The notes beneath the pieces are model-generated. The model searched no databases. It was not told the DNA's origin and saw only the letters and a list, made by a program, of their open reading frames with translations. Made by a program: the position numbers and the translations under genes. Positions 32,750-41,421 of a stretch of 64,000 nucleotides of DNA are shown here, one piece after another; the first letter of the stretch is position 1, and the number at the start of each line of letters is the position of its first letter. Source of the DNA: Pontiella desulfatans (GTDB lineage: Bacteria; Verrucomicrobiota; Kiritimatiellia; Kiritimatiellales; Pontiellaceae); NCBI RefSeq assembly GCF_900890425.1, contig NZ_CAAHFG010000005.1, positions 392,173-456,172 of the forward strand, in the 5' to 3' direction.

Positions 32750-35700
32750 ATGAAGACGGGAAATTTAATAGGTTGCGTAGTTGTAGGAAGTTGCTTGCTC
32801 GTTCAGGGGGCGTTCGCTGCGCCGGGAAGTGATGATGCCGATAAAATGGTTGTCTATGAAGTAAACCGTAGTGTTGCTGACTTCCCCATGGAGGAGGATT
32901 TCTCGACCCCGGAATCGGCCTATGCGGCGATCAACCGCGTCATGGCTAAGAGCGGAAATGCGGCCGACTGGGATCGGGTTTCTGGAAAGTCGCAGAAGAA
33001 GAATCAGGAATTTTCTGATAGAGGCACTATGTGGACCGAGGCCTTTATTCGAGAGGTGAATGTCTATAAGGGAGTGGTTGCCCGCGTTTTTGCTCAAGTG
33101 CGAACCAAAGATGGCGAAGTAAAGTTCGACCAGCGCAGCGTCATCTTAAAGGATGGTCAATGGTTTAACCAAGGTCAGGATGGACTGGTCGACAGCCTGG
33201 AAGAGGCCCGTGCGATTTTTGAAAAGAAAAAGGAGCGTCTCAATCCATCATGGAAGTCGCGGCAGAACAGGATGGCTCGGGAATACGCCGCCGCACACCC
33301 CGACGAATTCCGCGCAGCTGCAACCCGGCTGTTCGAGGCCATCCGTACTGCCGGCCGCATCACAGATCACGAAGAAATGATAAAGCACTTAGATGAGTCC
33401 AATATCTACTATACGGTACACTCGGATTATCCCGCCTGGACTGCCTGGATCTACCGATCCTTCAAAGACAATCCGATTGTCGATGTGTCGCTGGGTGAAC
33501 CGCTGATTGAAGGGGAGGAGCTTCCGGCCTTCCCATACAGCCTGACGCTAGAGGATGGCACTAAGCTGGAAGGCAGGCTGCCCTTTAAATATTACCCACA
33601 AGGGAATTCCTGGTGCGGGATTGAGGGTTTGGACTGGCACCTGAAACCAGCCAGAGTTCGCCCAGCAGGCCCGATAGCAGTTTTGCTGGAGCAGGGGATC
33701 TATACCGAGGAGACGGTCGGGGATTTATCTCGGGCGATTGAAATCTATTCCGAGATCGTGGATGCCGATCAGGCAAATCGTAAGGTAGTGGCCGAAGCAC
33801 TGTTTCGGCTGGGACGCTGCTATGTCGAAGAAGGGAAAACCGCCGAGGCAGTTCGGGAGCTGAGAAAAATCGTAAATCACTACCTGGATCAGGAGCGCTA
33901 TGTCAGGCGGGCGGAAAAATTGATCGATAAAATATCCTTTCATGAGGACTTTCAGATGCCTTTCTTTCCTCAGGTTGTGGACTGTCGCCTTTTGTTTGCG
34001 ATCCAGATGGATCTGGAAGATTCTCCAAAAGTTAAAGTGGGCCCTACGTTGACCTGTTACCAAACCGACATGGTTTCCCTTTCTCTTAATCTCAAATCAA
34101 CGCTTGAAGGGAAAATTGATTGTTTTGATTTAGTTCGGAGGCCGGTCGGCGGTGCTATCGGCGAGTCTATGGTTGAAACGGTGGACGGATCGTTCCGGTC
34201 GGGCTATGAGCGCAGTTTGGAAAACGAAAAACCGGGCTTGTACGATTGCGAAGTAATCGGATATCAGGGAACGAAGGTGGTGACGCATTACCAATGTCAG
34301 ATGGAAATCAAACCCGCCATCATGACTCAAATCAGTATAAACGATATCATGCCGGACGGCTCCATTCAGTTTTCCAGCATCCAGCAGACGCCTGGCTTGC
34401 AGCAAAGAATGACCACTCAAAGTTTCATTAGTTCCGATTTTGTACACATCGAGGAAATGTTTGATGAATTCGGCACCCCGGTTGAGTTCAGCGAAACGCA
34501 CGAAAGGAATATTTTCCGCTACAGCATGAAACTGAATAAACCCGCAGAAATCGGAGATACTCTTTATCTTGAATCCCGCGGATGGATCGATGGTCTGGTG
34601 AATAAAGTATCGAATACTGCAGATGAGTTCATTTATCGCATGAACCATTCTCCAAGTGCTGGCCGGACTGTGCGCCGGGTTGAAATTTATCGTATCCCGC
34701 CGGAGACAGAGTGGTTGGATTGGCCTGAGGGCACGTCATCGCATCGCACATTGAATGATGGAAAGAACGAGCTCTATCTCGAACGTGAGATTCCAGCAGG
34801 AGGAAGCCTGCTGACGGAGTTCCGCTATCGGTTGTCGAATGAGTCAGGTAAATATGTGAAGCAATTCGCTCCATTGAAAAAGAAGGCCGATACCGAAGAA
34901 AAGCGGGAAGCCTTGGAGCGGGTTGAGCAGATCACAGCAAACGCCACCTTTCATGTGGGAGCATTGGTCGAGTTGGCCAAATTGGTGCCGACTGCGGAGT
35001 TCAATCATCAACGTATCGTGAAAGCCGCCGAGCTCGCCTCGATGTTTGTTTATAACACCCTTCCGCTGTTGGAAGTCGCAAGGATTGCGGCAAAGGCCGA
35101 CCGCGAGTGTGAAGAACTCGACGAAATTCTGGAGTTGGTCGTCCGCAAACTGGGTAGCTCTCCGATGCTGGTGCAACTGGCGCGGGACGCTATTAAAGCG
35201 GCCGATGCCGACGAGAAGGAGGCCATACGTGCTCGAATCACGGAGTTTCAGGAGTCGGCGGATTACCAGACCTTGGCGGAAGCGCTAGAAGGTCAAAAAA
35301 CGCTGCTGGATCCGCCGGCAAGTAAGTATAAGCCGCTCGGTCTACAGCCGGCTCCGTGGAAGGATGGCGATGCATTGCGCTTTCGGCTTTTGACCAAAAC
35401 CGGCATGGAGATGGGGCACTTGGTCTGGGCCGTGAATGGTGTGGAGCATGAGGGCAAGGCATGCTGGAAAGTCGAGCAACGTTTGGTGGTTCCCTCAGCC
35501 GGTTCGATCATGGCCTCGCACGTGATAGCGGAAAAAGAGAGTTTCATCCCTATTTCCGGCCACACCACGCATCAACTCGGCTCGGTCGATGCCACTTATC
35601 TGCCGGGCAAAGTGCTGCTGCGGAGCAATGGGGCTGCAGCGCCCCGCGAGGTGGAGGTGCCCGATCCCATCTACGACAATGAGCAGGTCATCTTCCTGAT

Positions 35701-37054
35701 GCGGCACCTGCCGCTCGCTGAACAGTACAAGGCGTCATTCCCGATCATGAGCGTTCTTTCCGGCGCGGAGGGATTGGAGTGCCGCATCCGGGTGCTGAAG
35801 CGCGAATCGATCGATGTTGCCTCGGAGTCCCACGATTGCTGGAAGATCCGCATCCAGGTTTACATGGGCGCGATGAAGGCGGTCGAACAGACGGCTTGGT
35901 TCACGGTGGAGAATCACGTACCCGTAAAATTCGTGACGGATCAGATGGATATGTTGCTGGCCGAACACACCTCCGCTCGCCAGGAAACCATGGAGCTCAA
36001 AGCGCATGGGGCCAGAATCGATCTGCCGAAGGATTGGTTTGGCTATGTACTGCCAAGCGCGGGCAAGGATTCGGAAATCGTCCGTCTGCTGCCGCCGGAT
36101 ATGAAACTGACGGCCATGCTGTGCAAGGACATCCGGGACACCGGGGTGGGATCGCCGAAGAGTGCCGCATCGAAAGATATCAAGGTGCTCAAGGGTTATC
36201 ATAAAAACTACCAGGTTCGGCAAAACTCCCAACGAACGAACTATGCTGATGGCTTGAAGGTGAGTCATGTCTTTGCCGCGGACTACGAGGAGCAGGGGCG
36301 GGAGATGACGGAATACCGCGCCTACTTCACGGCGGACTCCCGGGTCTTCTGGTTCGTCTTCCGCATGGATCGCGGCGAATTTGAATCGGTGCGTGATGAG
36401 CTGGATGCCATCATCGACGGATTGAAGATCATTCTCGATCCGGATGCTGGAATTACGCCGTTTGCCCATGCCAGAAAACTCAAGGTTGAATTTACATCGG
36501 AAGAAGCAGAAGTGCCGTTCTATTGTCGAGCCAATGTTCCGGAGTCTAAGGAACTTGAAGGTGAATACACCACGCCAGTTGTGTTGACATCCGAACAGAA
36601 TCGGCTGGATGTAACCATACTGCCGACATCGTCTGGTTCAGTGAGAGCCGATTTGCGAGCAGGTGTTCTCAACAATGTTTCTTACAGCGGCTCCACCCCT
36701 TTCCGGTTGCAAGCTGGCAAAAACGGTACCAGTTCCAGTGGCGATTCCCGGTTTCAGACTTTCTTCACAACGATCAGAGTGATGGATGGCGATGCTCACG
36801 TTGGAACTGGAAAATTCCGTTTTTATCGACAGAAAATGACTGTTATTCAGTTGGATGGCTATGTATTGAAAGTTGATGCTGCCGTTGAATTCCCGGACAC
36901 TTTAACTTTGAAGATGCAGTTACTGAAAGCTGAAGGATCTGAAGTCTTGACTTCACCTTCCCTAACACTGAAGGGAGGGGAAGAAGCTCGTATGAAGATT
37001 TCGGCTGATGGAACTCCTTCCTACACCATTGAAGTCGAAACGATGGAACTCTAG
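32750..37054 (+). CDS. Very large secreted protein with TPR segment
   Basis: 1434 residues, AGGAGG upstream, signal peptide (LIGCVVVGSCLLVQGAFA). Residues about 327-400 form one or two TPR units (RAIEIYSEIVDADQ...AEALFRLGRCYVEEGKTAEAVRELRKIVNHY). A beta-rich middle region follows; at about 700-860 there is a helical segment, and at 865-1110 a domain resembling DUF3108-type lipid/periplasmic folds (DGDALRFRLLTKTGMEMGHLVWAVNGV). The last 190 residues are beta-rich. No catalytic motif is obvious. The stop is one nt before the GTG start of the histidine kinase gene, so the protein is co-expressed with the sensor and could be its periplasmic partner or target. Confidence 0.8.
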   Translation: MKTGNLIGCVVVGSCLLVQGAFAAPGSDDADKMVVYEVNRSVADFPMEEDFSTPESAYAAINRVMAKSGNAADWDRVSGKSQKKNQEFSDRGTMWTEAFIREVNVYKGVVARVFAQVRTKDGEVKFDQRSVILKDGQWFNQGQDGLVDSLEEARAIFEKKKERLNPSWKSRQNRMAREYAAAHPDEFRAAATRLFEAIRTAGRITDHEEMIKHLDESNIYYTVHSDYPAWTAWIYRSFKDNPIVDVSLGEPLIEGEELPAFPYSLTLEDGTKLEGRLPFKYYPQGNSWCGIEGLDWHLKPARVRPAGPIAVLLEQGIYTEETVGDLSRAIEIYSEIVDADQANRKVVAEALFRLGRCYVEEGKTAEAVRELRKIVNHYLDQERYVRRAEKLIDKISFHEDFQMPFFPQVVDCRLLFAIQMDLEDSPKVKVGPTLTCYQTDMVSLSLNLKSTLEGKIDCFDLVRRPVGGAIGESMVETVDGSFRSGYERSLENEKPGLYDCEVIGYQGTKVVTHYQCQMEIKPAIMTQISINDIMPDGSIQFSSIQQTPGLQQRMTTQSFISSDFVHIEEMFDEFGTPVEFSETHERNIFRYSMKLNKPAEIGDTLYLESRGWIDGLVNKVSNTADEFIYRMNHSPSAGRTVRRVEIYRIPPETEWLDWPEGTSSHRTLNDGKNELYLEREIPAGGSLLTEFRYRLSNESGKYVKQFAPLKKKADTEEKREALERVEQITANATFHVGALVELAKLVPTAEFNHQRIVKAAELASMFVYNTLPLLEVARIAAKADRECEELDEILELVVRKLGSSPMLVQLARDAIKAADADEKEAIRARITEFQESADYQTLAEALEGQKTLLDPPASKYKPLGLQPAPWKDGDALRFRLLTKTGMEMGHLVWAVNGVEHEGKACWKVEQRLVVPSAGSIMASHVIAEKESFIPISGHTTHQLGSVDATYLPGKVLLRSNGAAAPREVEVPDPIYDNEQVIFLMRHLPLAEQYKASFPIMSVLSGAEGLECRIRVLKRESIDVASESHDCWKIRIQVYMGAMKAVEQTAWFTVENHVPVKFVTDQMDMLLAEHTSARQETMELKAHGARIDLPKDWFGYVLPSAGKDSEIVRLLPPDMKLTAMLCKDIRDTGVGSPKSAASKDIKVLKGYHKNYQVRQNSQRTNYADGLKVSHVFAADYEEQGREMTEYRAYFTADSRVFWFVFRMDRGEFESVRDELDAIIDGLKIILDPDAGITPFAHARKLKVEFTSEEAEVPFYCRANVPESKELEGEYTTPVVLTSEQNRLDVTILPTSSGSVRADLRAGVLNNVSYSGSTPFRLQAGKNGTSSSGDSRFQTFFTTIRVMDGDAHVGTGKFRFYRQKMTVIQLDGYVLKVDAAVEFPDTLTLKMQLLKAEGSEVLTSPSLTLKGGEEARMKISADGTPSYTIEVETMEL

Positions 37055-37055
37055 C

Positions 37056-39323
37056 GTGAAAAAGCAACGCATACAAAACCCGCGCTTTCTGGCCGCCTTG
37101 GGATTCTTCGGATTCCTGGGGTTGCTGGGATTCGACAATCCGGAGGTTCAGCGGTGGGCCAAACTGTCGTGGCTGTCGGTGTTGTCGCTGCTGGTGCTGC
37201 TTCCGACGGTGAACGTGGAAAGCAAGCAGGCGAATTACCGGCTTAATCCCCGGCGCAAAGGATTGCTGGCTTTTCTAGTGTTTCTTCCATTCCTGGGGTT
37301 CCTTGGAACCGGGTATGAGTCGTTAGTTGGCGTGGCATGGCTCTCCATGGTTTCGCAATTTGCCATCGATCAAAAAAAACGGACAAGCGCGGTGCCCTTG
37401 AGGGCGGAAATAATCATAGGCATCATCTTTGTCGGGGCGACCGTTCTTTTTATTGCGTTGGGCTTAGCGAAGATCTGGATGGTTGTTATGGCGCTGACGC
37501 TTCCGGTCTCGTTAGCGCTGGCTCCGGTTTTTGATATCAAGGAGCGGCTGCCGCTGCGCGAGTTGCGCTGGATTGCGCTCTTTTTGGTGATGGCTGTCAT
37601 TTTTCCGGTCGGTGGCATGACCTGGTTCATGACGGCGGCGATGCGCAACGAGCGGGCCGCCGTGAAGCAGCAGATGCTGGAACTTCAGAAGAGTCAGCTC
37701 GCCTCGGCGGCCTCGCGATTGAATGACGAGTTTCTGCGCCTTAAGGATTGTCTGGAAAAACAGCCGGAGTTATCCGCACCGGAACAGTTTTGTCTTCTGG
37801 TGCAGAGGCGCTTGGGAGATAGCATTCTTGTTCTCAGTGAAGACGGATCGCAGTTTTCATATCCGGAATCTGAATGGTTTGAAACAGAGGTGGATGCCTC
37901 TCCTGAGGGGCTGGAGCTGAAAACGCGTGTTCTCGGTTTGATCCGCTCAAAGAATTGGACGGAAGCTAAGGCGCTGTTGGAACAGATGGAAGACGATGAA
38001 ACGCTGCGGGTGGCGTGCGATTCGTCCGGTCGGGCCATTCTTCCCGCATTGCTGTTGTTCTATGCTCAGTCGAATCCCGCCGATACCGGAATGTTGGGCG
38101 TGCTGCGCAGCCTTGTTCTGGATTATTCGCTTCCGATGCCATCGGTGCGTCGTCTGTTTTATCTAATGTCGCTCGCGGAATTGGGCGTTGACGTGATGCC
38201 GTGGTTGCACGCGGAGCAGATAGCGCAGCAGGCCTCGGCCTATGCAAAGTTGCCGGACTTTGTGGATGATTCGGGATTTACCCGGTTGCAAAACGCAGAC
38301 CTTTGGATGCTCCCAAACGCGGAGGCAAAGACCGCCATTATTTTTCGCGAATCCACGCTGGTTGAGCATTTCCAGTTGATCGTCGATTCCGCTGTTGTCA
38401 TGAAGAACGTCCGGATGGTCTTAAGCAGGAAACGAGACCGAATGGCATCGGAGGTGAACGCAACCTGGAGCGGCTGGTATGTCAATCTGTATCTGGATGG
38501 AGATCATCCCTTTTCCGAAGAGATGGATCGACGAATCCTGGTTTACATTCTGACGGGGATCGGGTTGATCGTGTTTATCAGTGTTGCCGCCGCGCTGCTG
38601 GTACGCTCTCTTGTCGCGCAGCAGCGTCTTACACACATGAAGAATGATTTCGTGGCGACGGTTACGCACGAGCTGAAGACACCGCTGGCTTCGACGCGCA
38701 TGTTGGTCGATACCCTGCTGGAAGGGCGCTGTAAGAGTGAATCGCAGCAGCGAGAATATCTCGAGCTCATCGCCCGAGAAAACAAACGGCTCTCACGCCT
38801 GATCGACAACTTTCTGACCTTCTCGCGGATGGAGCGCAACAAACGCTCGCTTCACTTTGAGGATGTCGCTCCGGGCGAACTGGTGCACATTGCGGTTGAA
38901 ACGGTACATGAAAACTATGAGCAGTGCGGCTGTAGTTTGACGGTCGAGATTGCTGAAAATCCGCCACCGATTCTGGCCGACCGAGATTCGATGGTGCAGG
39001 TGCTCTTAAATCTACTCGATAACGCCTGTAAATATTCGGATGGAGATAAATGTATTCGGCTGCGGGTTTTTGAAAAGGAACAGGCGGTTTGTTTCGAGGT
39101 GGCCGATAACGGCATTGGCATGACCGCCCGCGAGCAGTCAAAAATATTTGACCGATTCTATCAGGTCGATCAGAGCATGACGCGTAAAGTCGGCGGGGCC
39201 GGGTTAGGGCTGAGTATCGTCAACTTCATTGTCGGGGCGCACGGTGGTAAAATCGATATTGAAAGCGAACTGGGCAGTGGTTCGGTCTTTACGGTACGCA
39301 TTCCTTTGAATGGAGATTCTTGA
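37056..39323 (+). CDS. Sensor histidine kinase with multi-helix membrane domain and large periplasmic domain
   Basis: About 755 residues from GTG 37056. Six or more hydrophobic segments in residues 10-200 precede a roughly 300-residue extracytoplasmic region and a last helix (ILVYILTGIGLIVFISVAAALLV). DHp phosphoacceptor HELKTP (His about 538), then N-box LLNLLDNACKYS, G1 DNGIGM, F box and G2 GGAGLGLSIV: a complete HisKA/HATPase_c kinase of the PhoR/ResE type. No PAS domain is obvious. Pairs with the response regulator 116 nt downstream. Confidence 0.93.
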   Translation: MKKQRIQNPRFLAALGFFGFLGLLGFDNPEVQRWAKLSWLSVLSLLVLLPTVNVESKQANYRLNPRRKGLLAFLVFLPFLGFLGTGYESLVGVAWLSMVSQFAIDQKKRTSAVPLRAEIIIGIIFVGATVLFIALGLAKIWMVVMALTLPVSLALAPVFDIKERLPLRELRWIALFLVMAVIFPVGGMTWFMTAAMRNERAAVKQQMLELQKSQLASAASRLNDEFLRLKDCLEKQPELSAPEQFCLLVQRRLGDSILVLSEDGSQFSYPESEWFETEVDASPEGLELKTRVLGLIRSKNWTEAKALLEQMEDDETLRVACDSSGRAILPALLLFYAQSNPADTGMLGVLRSLVLDYSLPMPSVRRLFYLMSLAELGVDVMPWLHAEQIAQQASAYAKLPDFVDDSGFTRLQNADLWMLPNAEAKTAIIFRESTLVEHFQLIVDSAVVMKNVRMVLSRKRDRMASEVNATWSGWYVNLYLDGDHPFSEEMDRRILVYILTGIGLIVFISVAAALLVRSLVAQQRLTHMKNDFVATVTHELKTPLASTRMLVDTLLEGRCKSESQQREYLELIARENKRLSRLIDNFLTFSRMERNKRSLHFEDVAPGELVHIAVETVHENYEQCGCSLTVEIAENPPPILADRDSMVQVLLNLLDNACKYSDGDKCIRLRVFEKEQAVCFEVADNGIGMTAREQSKIFDRFYQVDQSMTRKVGGAGLGLSIVNFIVGAHGGKIDIESELGSGSVFTVRIPLNGDS

Positions 39324-39344
39324 TAGAATGAATCACAAGATACA

Positions 39345-39418
39345 TAAAACTTACAAAGTAAGTGAGTCCCTGCTTTTGGTTCTCTTGTGTTGTTTTGTGC
39401 ATTTTGTGGTAAAAAACT
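39345..39418. repeat. CAAAG-type hairpin repeat between kinase and regulator genes
   Basis: ATCACAAGATACATAAAACTTACAAAG on the left and TTCTCTTGTGTTGTTTTGTGCATTTTGTGGTAAAA on the right are roughly complementary. A diverged, AT-rich member of the family at 20233 and 25618. Confidence 0.5.
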
Positions 39419-39439
39419 TCACATGGATAAGGAGTTGAG

Positions 39440-40120
39440 ATGGCAGGGGAAACCATACTGATTGTTGAAGACGATGCGGCGATGATGCGCGGGCTGAAGG
39501 ATAACTTCGAGTATTCCGGCTATAACGTTGTGACGGCCTGCGAAGGCGAGCAGGGGCTCGAAACGGCACTGAACCTGAAGCCGGATCTGATTTTGCTCGA
39601 CCTCATGTTGCCCGGTATTAACGGCTATGAAATCTGCCGCCTCATCCGCGCCGAAGGAGTCGAAATCCCGATCATCATGCTTACGGCAAAGAGCCAGGAA
39701 TCGGACATTGTGCTGGGACTGAATATCGGAGCGAACGACTATGTCACGAAACCGTTCAGCATTAAGGAACTGCTCGCCCGGGTGAATGCCATGCTGCGCA
39801 ACGTCCGTAAGCCGGAGGCGCAGGTCTTCAGTTTTGGCGAATGCGAACTGAACCTGAGTTCGCAAACCTTATCCCGTAGCGGGAAGGCGGTTGAACTGAC
39901 TCCCAAAGAGCTCGGTCTACTGACCCTGTTTGTGAAACATCCCGGCCAGGCGCTGACGCGCGATCAGATTCTGAATGCCGTGTGGGGGTATGATATCATC
40001 GTGACTCAACGCAGTGTGGACCGCTGTATTAACTCATTGCGGCACAAAGTGGGGAATCCGAATCATATCCAGACCGTCCGCGAAATCGGCTACCGCTTCG
40101 AGCTGGGGGCTGATTCATAA
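39440..40120 (+). CDS. OmpR/PhoB-family response regulator
   Basis: 226 residues, AAGGAG upstream. Receiver domain with acidic pair EDD, phosphoacceptor Asp54 in LLDLMLPG, Thr in MLTAKS and Lys104 in YVTKPF. C-terminal winged helix of the PhoB/OmpR class (ELTPKELGLLTLFVKHPGQALTRDQILNAVWGYD ... RSVDRCINSLRHKVG ... TVREIGYRFE). Such regulators bind direct repeats with 10-11-bp spacing, which fits the GTAACA repeats upstream of the neighbouring genes. Confidence 0.96.
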   Translation: MAGETILIVEDDAAMMRGLKDNFEYSGYNVVTACEGEQGLETALNLKPDLILLDLMLPGINGYEICRLIRAEGVEIPIIMLTAKSQESDIVLGLNIGANDYVTKPFSIKELLARVNAMLRNVRKPEAQVFSFGECELNLSSQTLSRSGKAVELTPKELGLLTLFVKHPGQALTRDQILNAVWGYDIIVTQRSVDRCINSLRHKVGNPNHIQTVREIGYRFELGADS

Positions 40121-40123
40121 ACA

Positions 40124-40208
40124 CCTGCTCGAAGACTCGCTCAAGACACGAAGCAACGCAAAGAAAAGCAACTTAGAGTGCTTAGTGTCTTTGTGTTTCA
40201 TTATTGCG
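40124..40208. repeat. CAAAG hairpin repeat after the response regulator
   Basis: CAAGACACGAAGCAACGCAAAG and its complement CTTAGTGTCTTTGTGTTTCATTATTGCG. It lies between convergent genes and abuts the deaminase stop codon; it may act as terminator for both. Confidence 0.65.
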
Positions 40209-40682
40209 TTAGTATGGGGTGCGGTCGGGCTTGTTTTTCCAGCTATTGAATACGTTTTGCGCCTCAGTTTGCAGGTGCTGTTCGGTTTCCAAGGTTCGGA
40301 CGTTCCAATCTTTGGAAACTTCTTCATAGAGGAATCGGTCGTCGAAACCGGCATCGGCGGCATCGGATTGAGAACCCGCAAAGTAGAGCGCATCGAGCCG
40401 GGCCCAGTAGATGGTGGAGAGGCACATGGGGCAGGGCTCGCAGCTGGAATAGATTTCGCATCCCTCGAGCGTGAAGGTTTTCTGCGTTTTACAGGCCTTT
40501 CGGATGGCCTCAACTTCTCCATGCGCGGTTGGATCGTTCTGCGAGGTGACGCAGTTCCAGCCTTTGGAAATAATGTTGCCATCTTTCACAATGACGGCTG
40601 CAAAAGGGCCTCCGTCACCGGCTTCCATATGTTCTCTGGAGAGCCGGATTGCTTCGCGGAGGAATGATTCTTCGAAGGGCAT
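40209..40682 (-). CDS. Guanine-deaminase-like cytidine/deoxycytidylate deaminase family protein
   Basis: 157 residues, the usual GuaD length. Zinc motif TAHGEVEAI (HxE, with Gly instead of the usual Ala) and SSCEPCPMCLSTIYWAR (PCxxC). Conserved GGPFAAVIVKDG and AGFDDRFLYEEV resemble guanine deaminase rather than tRNA adenosine deaminase. It probably converts guanine, or a related purine, to its deaminated form in the cytoplasm. The start codon overlaps the ankyrin gene stop (TAATG), so translation is coupled. Its C-terminus is echoed in the chimeric gene at 25697. Confidence 0.9.
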   Translation of the reverse strand: MPFEESFLREAIRLSREHMEAGDGGPFAAVIVKDGNIISKGWNCVTSQNDPTAHGEVEAIRKACKTQKTFTLEGCEIYSSCEPCPMCLSTIYWARLDALYFAGSQSDAADAGFDDRFLYEEVSKDWNVRTLETEQHLQTEAQNVFNSWKNKPDRTPY

Positions 40683-41287
40683 TACTCTGCGGCAGCTTCT
40701 TTCTTCGGCGCTTCCGTTTTTGCGGCAGCTTCTTTCAGGATTTGGGCAACTGCGGCGTGGCCAGCTTTGTCGGCGAACGTTTCGGCCGTGTCGCCATCAA
40801 TATCCTCGAGGGAGAGGTTGGCCTTGTTTTTCAAGAGGAGCTTGACGTTCTCGGCCTGGCCTTCGGCCGCGGCCCACATGAGGGCTGAAAAGTGTTCGTT
40901 GTTGTCGACCATGTTGATCTTGGCACCGCTATCGAGCAGAAGCTGGACGGTCTCGGTCCCGGCGGGAGCACTGGCGGCAAACATGAGCGGAGAGGTGCCA
41001 ATTTGATCCTGGGCGTTGACGTCCGCACCGGCGTCGATCAGCTTCTTGACGATGTCGGTCTGGCCGTTGAAGGCGGCATACATGAGCACGGTGCGGTTTT
41101 CGGGATCGCGCTCGTTGACCTTGTAGCCCTGCTTGAGCGCCTTCTCGACCACGTCGGTTTTTCCGTAGAGGGCGGCCTCGACCACTTCCTGCTGGGTGAT
41201 GGCGGCGACCGTGTTGGTGGTTTCGGCCCGGACTCCAAGAAGGGTGGAGGCCAGCACGGCGAGGGTCAGGATTCGGATAGGGGTCAT
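40682..41287 (-). CDS. Secreted ankyrin-repeat protein
   Basis: 201 residues. Signal peptide MTPIRILTLAVLASTLLGVRA, then about four ankyrin repeats (NRTVLMYAAFNGQTDIVKKLIDAGADVNAQD, TSPLMFAA...VQLLLDSGAKINMVDN, SALMWAAAEGQAENVKLLLKNKANLS) and a Lys/Glu/Ala-rich tail. Probably a periplasmic protein-binding module. First gene of a two-gene operon with the deaminase. Confidence 0.9.
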   Translation of the reverse strand: MTPIRILTLAVLASTLLGVRAETTNTVAAITQQEVVEAALYGKTDVVEKALKQGYKVNERDPENRTVLMYAAFNGQTDIVKKLIDAGADVNAQDQIGTSPLMFAASAPAGTETVQLLLDSGAKINMVDNNEHFSALMWAAAEGQAENVKLLLKNKANLSLEDIDGDTAETFADKAGHAAVAQILKEAAAKTEAPKKEAAAE

Positions 41288-41421
41288 GGTGGTTCCTTTT
41301 AATAGGGTTTAAGGGGAACATCCGACCACAGTTCCACGGGCAAGGCAAGGGGAATAACGGTTGCGGGATGCGTGGCGGGCCGGTAGACTCCAAGGCGTGG
41401 GAAGTGAAAGGAGCCACTACG

